Assembly (NCBI GenBank): GCA_013816725.1
Contig: JACDEA010000106.1
Coordinates: forward strand, 1 to 7,292
DNA: 7,292 nt
Direction of reading: 5' to 3'
Source: Actinomycetota bacterium
Lineage (GTDB): Bacteria; Actinomycetota; Acidimicrobiia; Acidimicrobiales; JACDEA01
Shown here piece by piece: positions 6,332 to 7,292 of the stretch (position 1 is the stretch's first letter; the number at the start of each line of letters is the position of its first letter). A program made the translations under genes and the position numbers. The notes below the pieces were generated by a model. It saw nothing but the letters and a program-made list of their open reading frames with translations. It had not been told where the DNA came from and made no database searches.

Positions 6332-7292
6332 CGTGTTGCCCGGTCGCCCGGTGCTCTTGCTCGGGCTCGACGGTCTCGGTCAGGAATTCCTCGATTCGCC
6401 GCTGGTCGCCGACGCGGCGCCCACTCTCGCCGCCTTGATGCGCGACGGCGGCGTGGCCCCTCTGCGCTCGACGTTCCCGCCGTATACGGCGCCAGCGTGG
6501 ACGTCGATCACCACCGGCGTTGGTCCGGGACGCCACGGCGTGTTCGGTTTCACCGACGCCGACGGCCATCCGGTCAATGACACCTCGGTGGCCGCTCCCC
6601 GCCTCTGGGATTACGTCGGCCGGGCCGGGGGTCGCTCGGTGGTCGTCAACATGCCCATCACCCACCCGCCCCGCGCCATCGACGGCGTACTGGTGAGCGG
6701 GATGCCGGTGCCGCCCGGCGCGCCGTACACCGCGCCGGCGGAACTGGCAGCCGACCTCGAAGCGTCGGGCTACACCGTCGACGTCGCGGTACGCGAGGAC
6801 GGCTCCGACGGGCCGGCCACGTTGGCCCGTCTCCGCGGGATGACCGAAGCCCGAGGGCGCGCTGCGATCAAGCTGGCAACGGCCAACGCATGGGACCTGC
6901 TCGTGGTCACCTTCGTCCTGCCCGACCGCCTCGGTCACCCGTGGTGGAAGTACGTCGTGGCCGGCGATCCGCTCTACGACAGCCGGGCGGCCGAGAAAGT
7001 CCGCGAGGGCGCGCGCGTGTGTCTCGCCGCGCTCGACCGCGCCATCGGTGATCTGCTGGCCTCGCTACCCAGCACCGCCGCGGTAGTGGCGTGTTCGGAT
7101 CACGGTTTTGGCACGCTGCGGGCCGATGTGTTCCTCGATGTCGCGCTGGCCCAGGCGGGGTTGGTCGATGCACCACCCGGCGCGGGCGCCATTGCCCGCC
7201 TCGGACGCTCCGCTGTCGGGAGGCGACTTCCCGCTCCGGTGCGCAGGCTGGCGCGCGGCGTGACGGCGACCACCAACCGGCGCGGGGGGGGG
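6321..7292 (+). CDS. AlkP-superfamily phosphodiesterase/phosphohydrolase, copy 4 (type B'), 3' end outside window
   Basis: This frame stays open from the ATG at 6321 to the right edge (324 codons, no stop). It carries the same N-terminal catalytic set: D17 (GLDG), nucleophile T56 (PYTAPAW), D202 and H206 (DRLGH), D260 and H261 (SDHGFG). The last metal His and the C-terminal tail lie beyond the window; relatives suggest roughly 200 residues are missing. Motifs resemble copy 2: PP before the nucleophile segment, PGRHGV, and VSGMPVP at about 125-131. The ATG start overlaps copy 3 by 11 bp and follows a GGGG run at 6316-6319. An in-frame GTG at 6333, one base after the copy 3 stop, is a possible alternative start. 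A basic stretch (about 291-321) follows SDHG, as in the other copies. The final codons are GGG repeats from a terminal poly-G and may be artefactual. Confidence 0.9.
   Translation, partial: MSNSVLPGRPVLLLGLDGLGQEFLDSPLVADAAPTLAALMRDGGVAPLRSTFPPYTAPAWTSITTGVGPGRHGVFGFTDADGHPVNDTSVAAPRLWDYVGRAGGRSVVVNMPITHPPRAIDGVLVSGMPVPPGAPYTAPAELAADLEASGYTVDVAVREDGSDGPATLARLRGMTEARGRAAIKLATANAWDLLVVTFVLPDRLGHPWWKYVVAGDPLYDSRAAEKVREGARVCLAALDRAIGDLLASLPSTAAVVACSDHGFGTLRADVFLDVALAQAGLVDAPPGAGAIARLGRSAVGRRLPAPVRRLARGVTATTNRRGGG
7284..7292. other. Terminal run of nine G bases
   Basis: The window ends in an uninterrupted G9. It is read in frame as Gly-Gly-Gly at the point where the related copies continue with a normal basic region. 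A homopolymer exactly at the sequence edge is typical of a contig end or a low-signal poly-G sequencing artefact, so the last residues of copy 4 should not be trusted. Confidence 0.6.

Noticed and set aside
1362..7292. Sulfatase or phosphoglycerate mutase as the identity of the AlkP genes
   Set aside because: No C/S-x-P-x-R sulfatase motif is present at the nucleophile, and the APAW...TG..PG.HG signature with D-x3-H and SDHG fits the phosphodiesterase/COG3379-like group better.

Overview
The window is a compact, single-strand (+) gene block from a high-GC bacterium. GTG starts, overlapping or abutting genes, scarce Shine-Dalgarno sequences and a possible leaderless start all fit an actinobacterium. 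A lineage such as Acidimicrobiia is a guess that the sequence alone cannot settle. No RNA gene, CRISPR array, insertion sequence or phage feature is visible, and no gene-free stretch exceeds 100 bases.

Layout, left to right: (1) 3-242, the 3' end of an unrecognised gene with a basic C-terminal tail. (2) 243-324, a short intergenic gap with a perfect TTGACA box. (3) 325-1365, a Wzz-like polysaccharide co-polymerase / chain-length-determinant membrane protein: two transmembrane helices around a long coiled coil, with no fused kinase. (4-7) Four consecutive paralogous cytosolic enzymes of the alkaline phosphatase (AlkP) superfamily, type I phosphodiesterase / nucleotide pyrophosphatase-like (COG3379-like): 1362-2987, 2988-4586, 4655-6331 and 6321-7292. 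The last runs off the window, which ends in nine G bases.

Every AlkP copy keeps the visible metal ligands and a Ser or Thr nucleophile (Thr, Ser, Ser, Thr in gene order), so all four look catalytically competent. By motif the copies fall into two types arranged A-B-A'-B'. Genes inside each pair are tightly coupled (0-bp gap; 11-bp overlap). The two pairs are separated by 68 bp carrying a hairpin and a possible promoter. I infer duplication of a two-gene unit.

The Wzz-like gene overlaps the first AlkP gene by 4 bp (ATGA), so the enzymes are probably made together with a polysaccharide-assembly protein. The best working idea is a cell-surface polysaccharide locus in which several cytosolic phosphodiesterases or phosphohydrolases act on nucleotide-sugar, phospho-sugar or polyprenyl-phosphate intermediates. 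The substrate cannot be read from the sequence.
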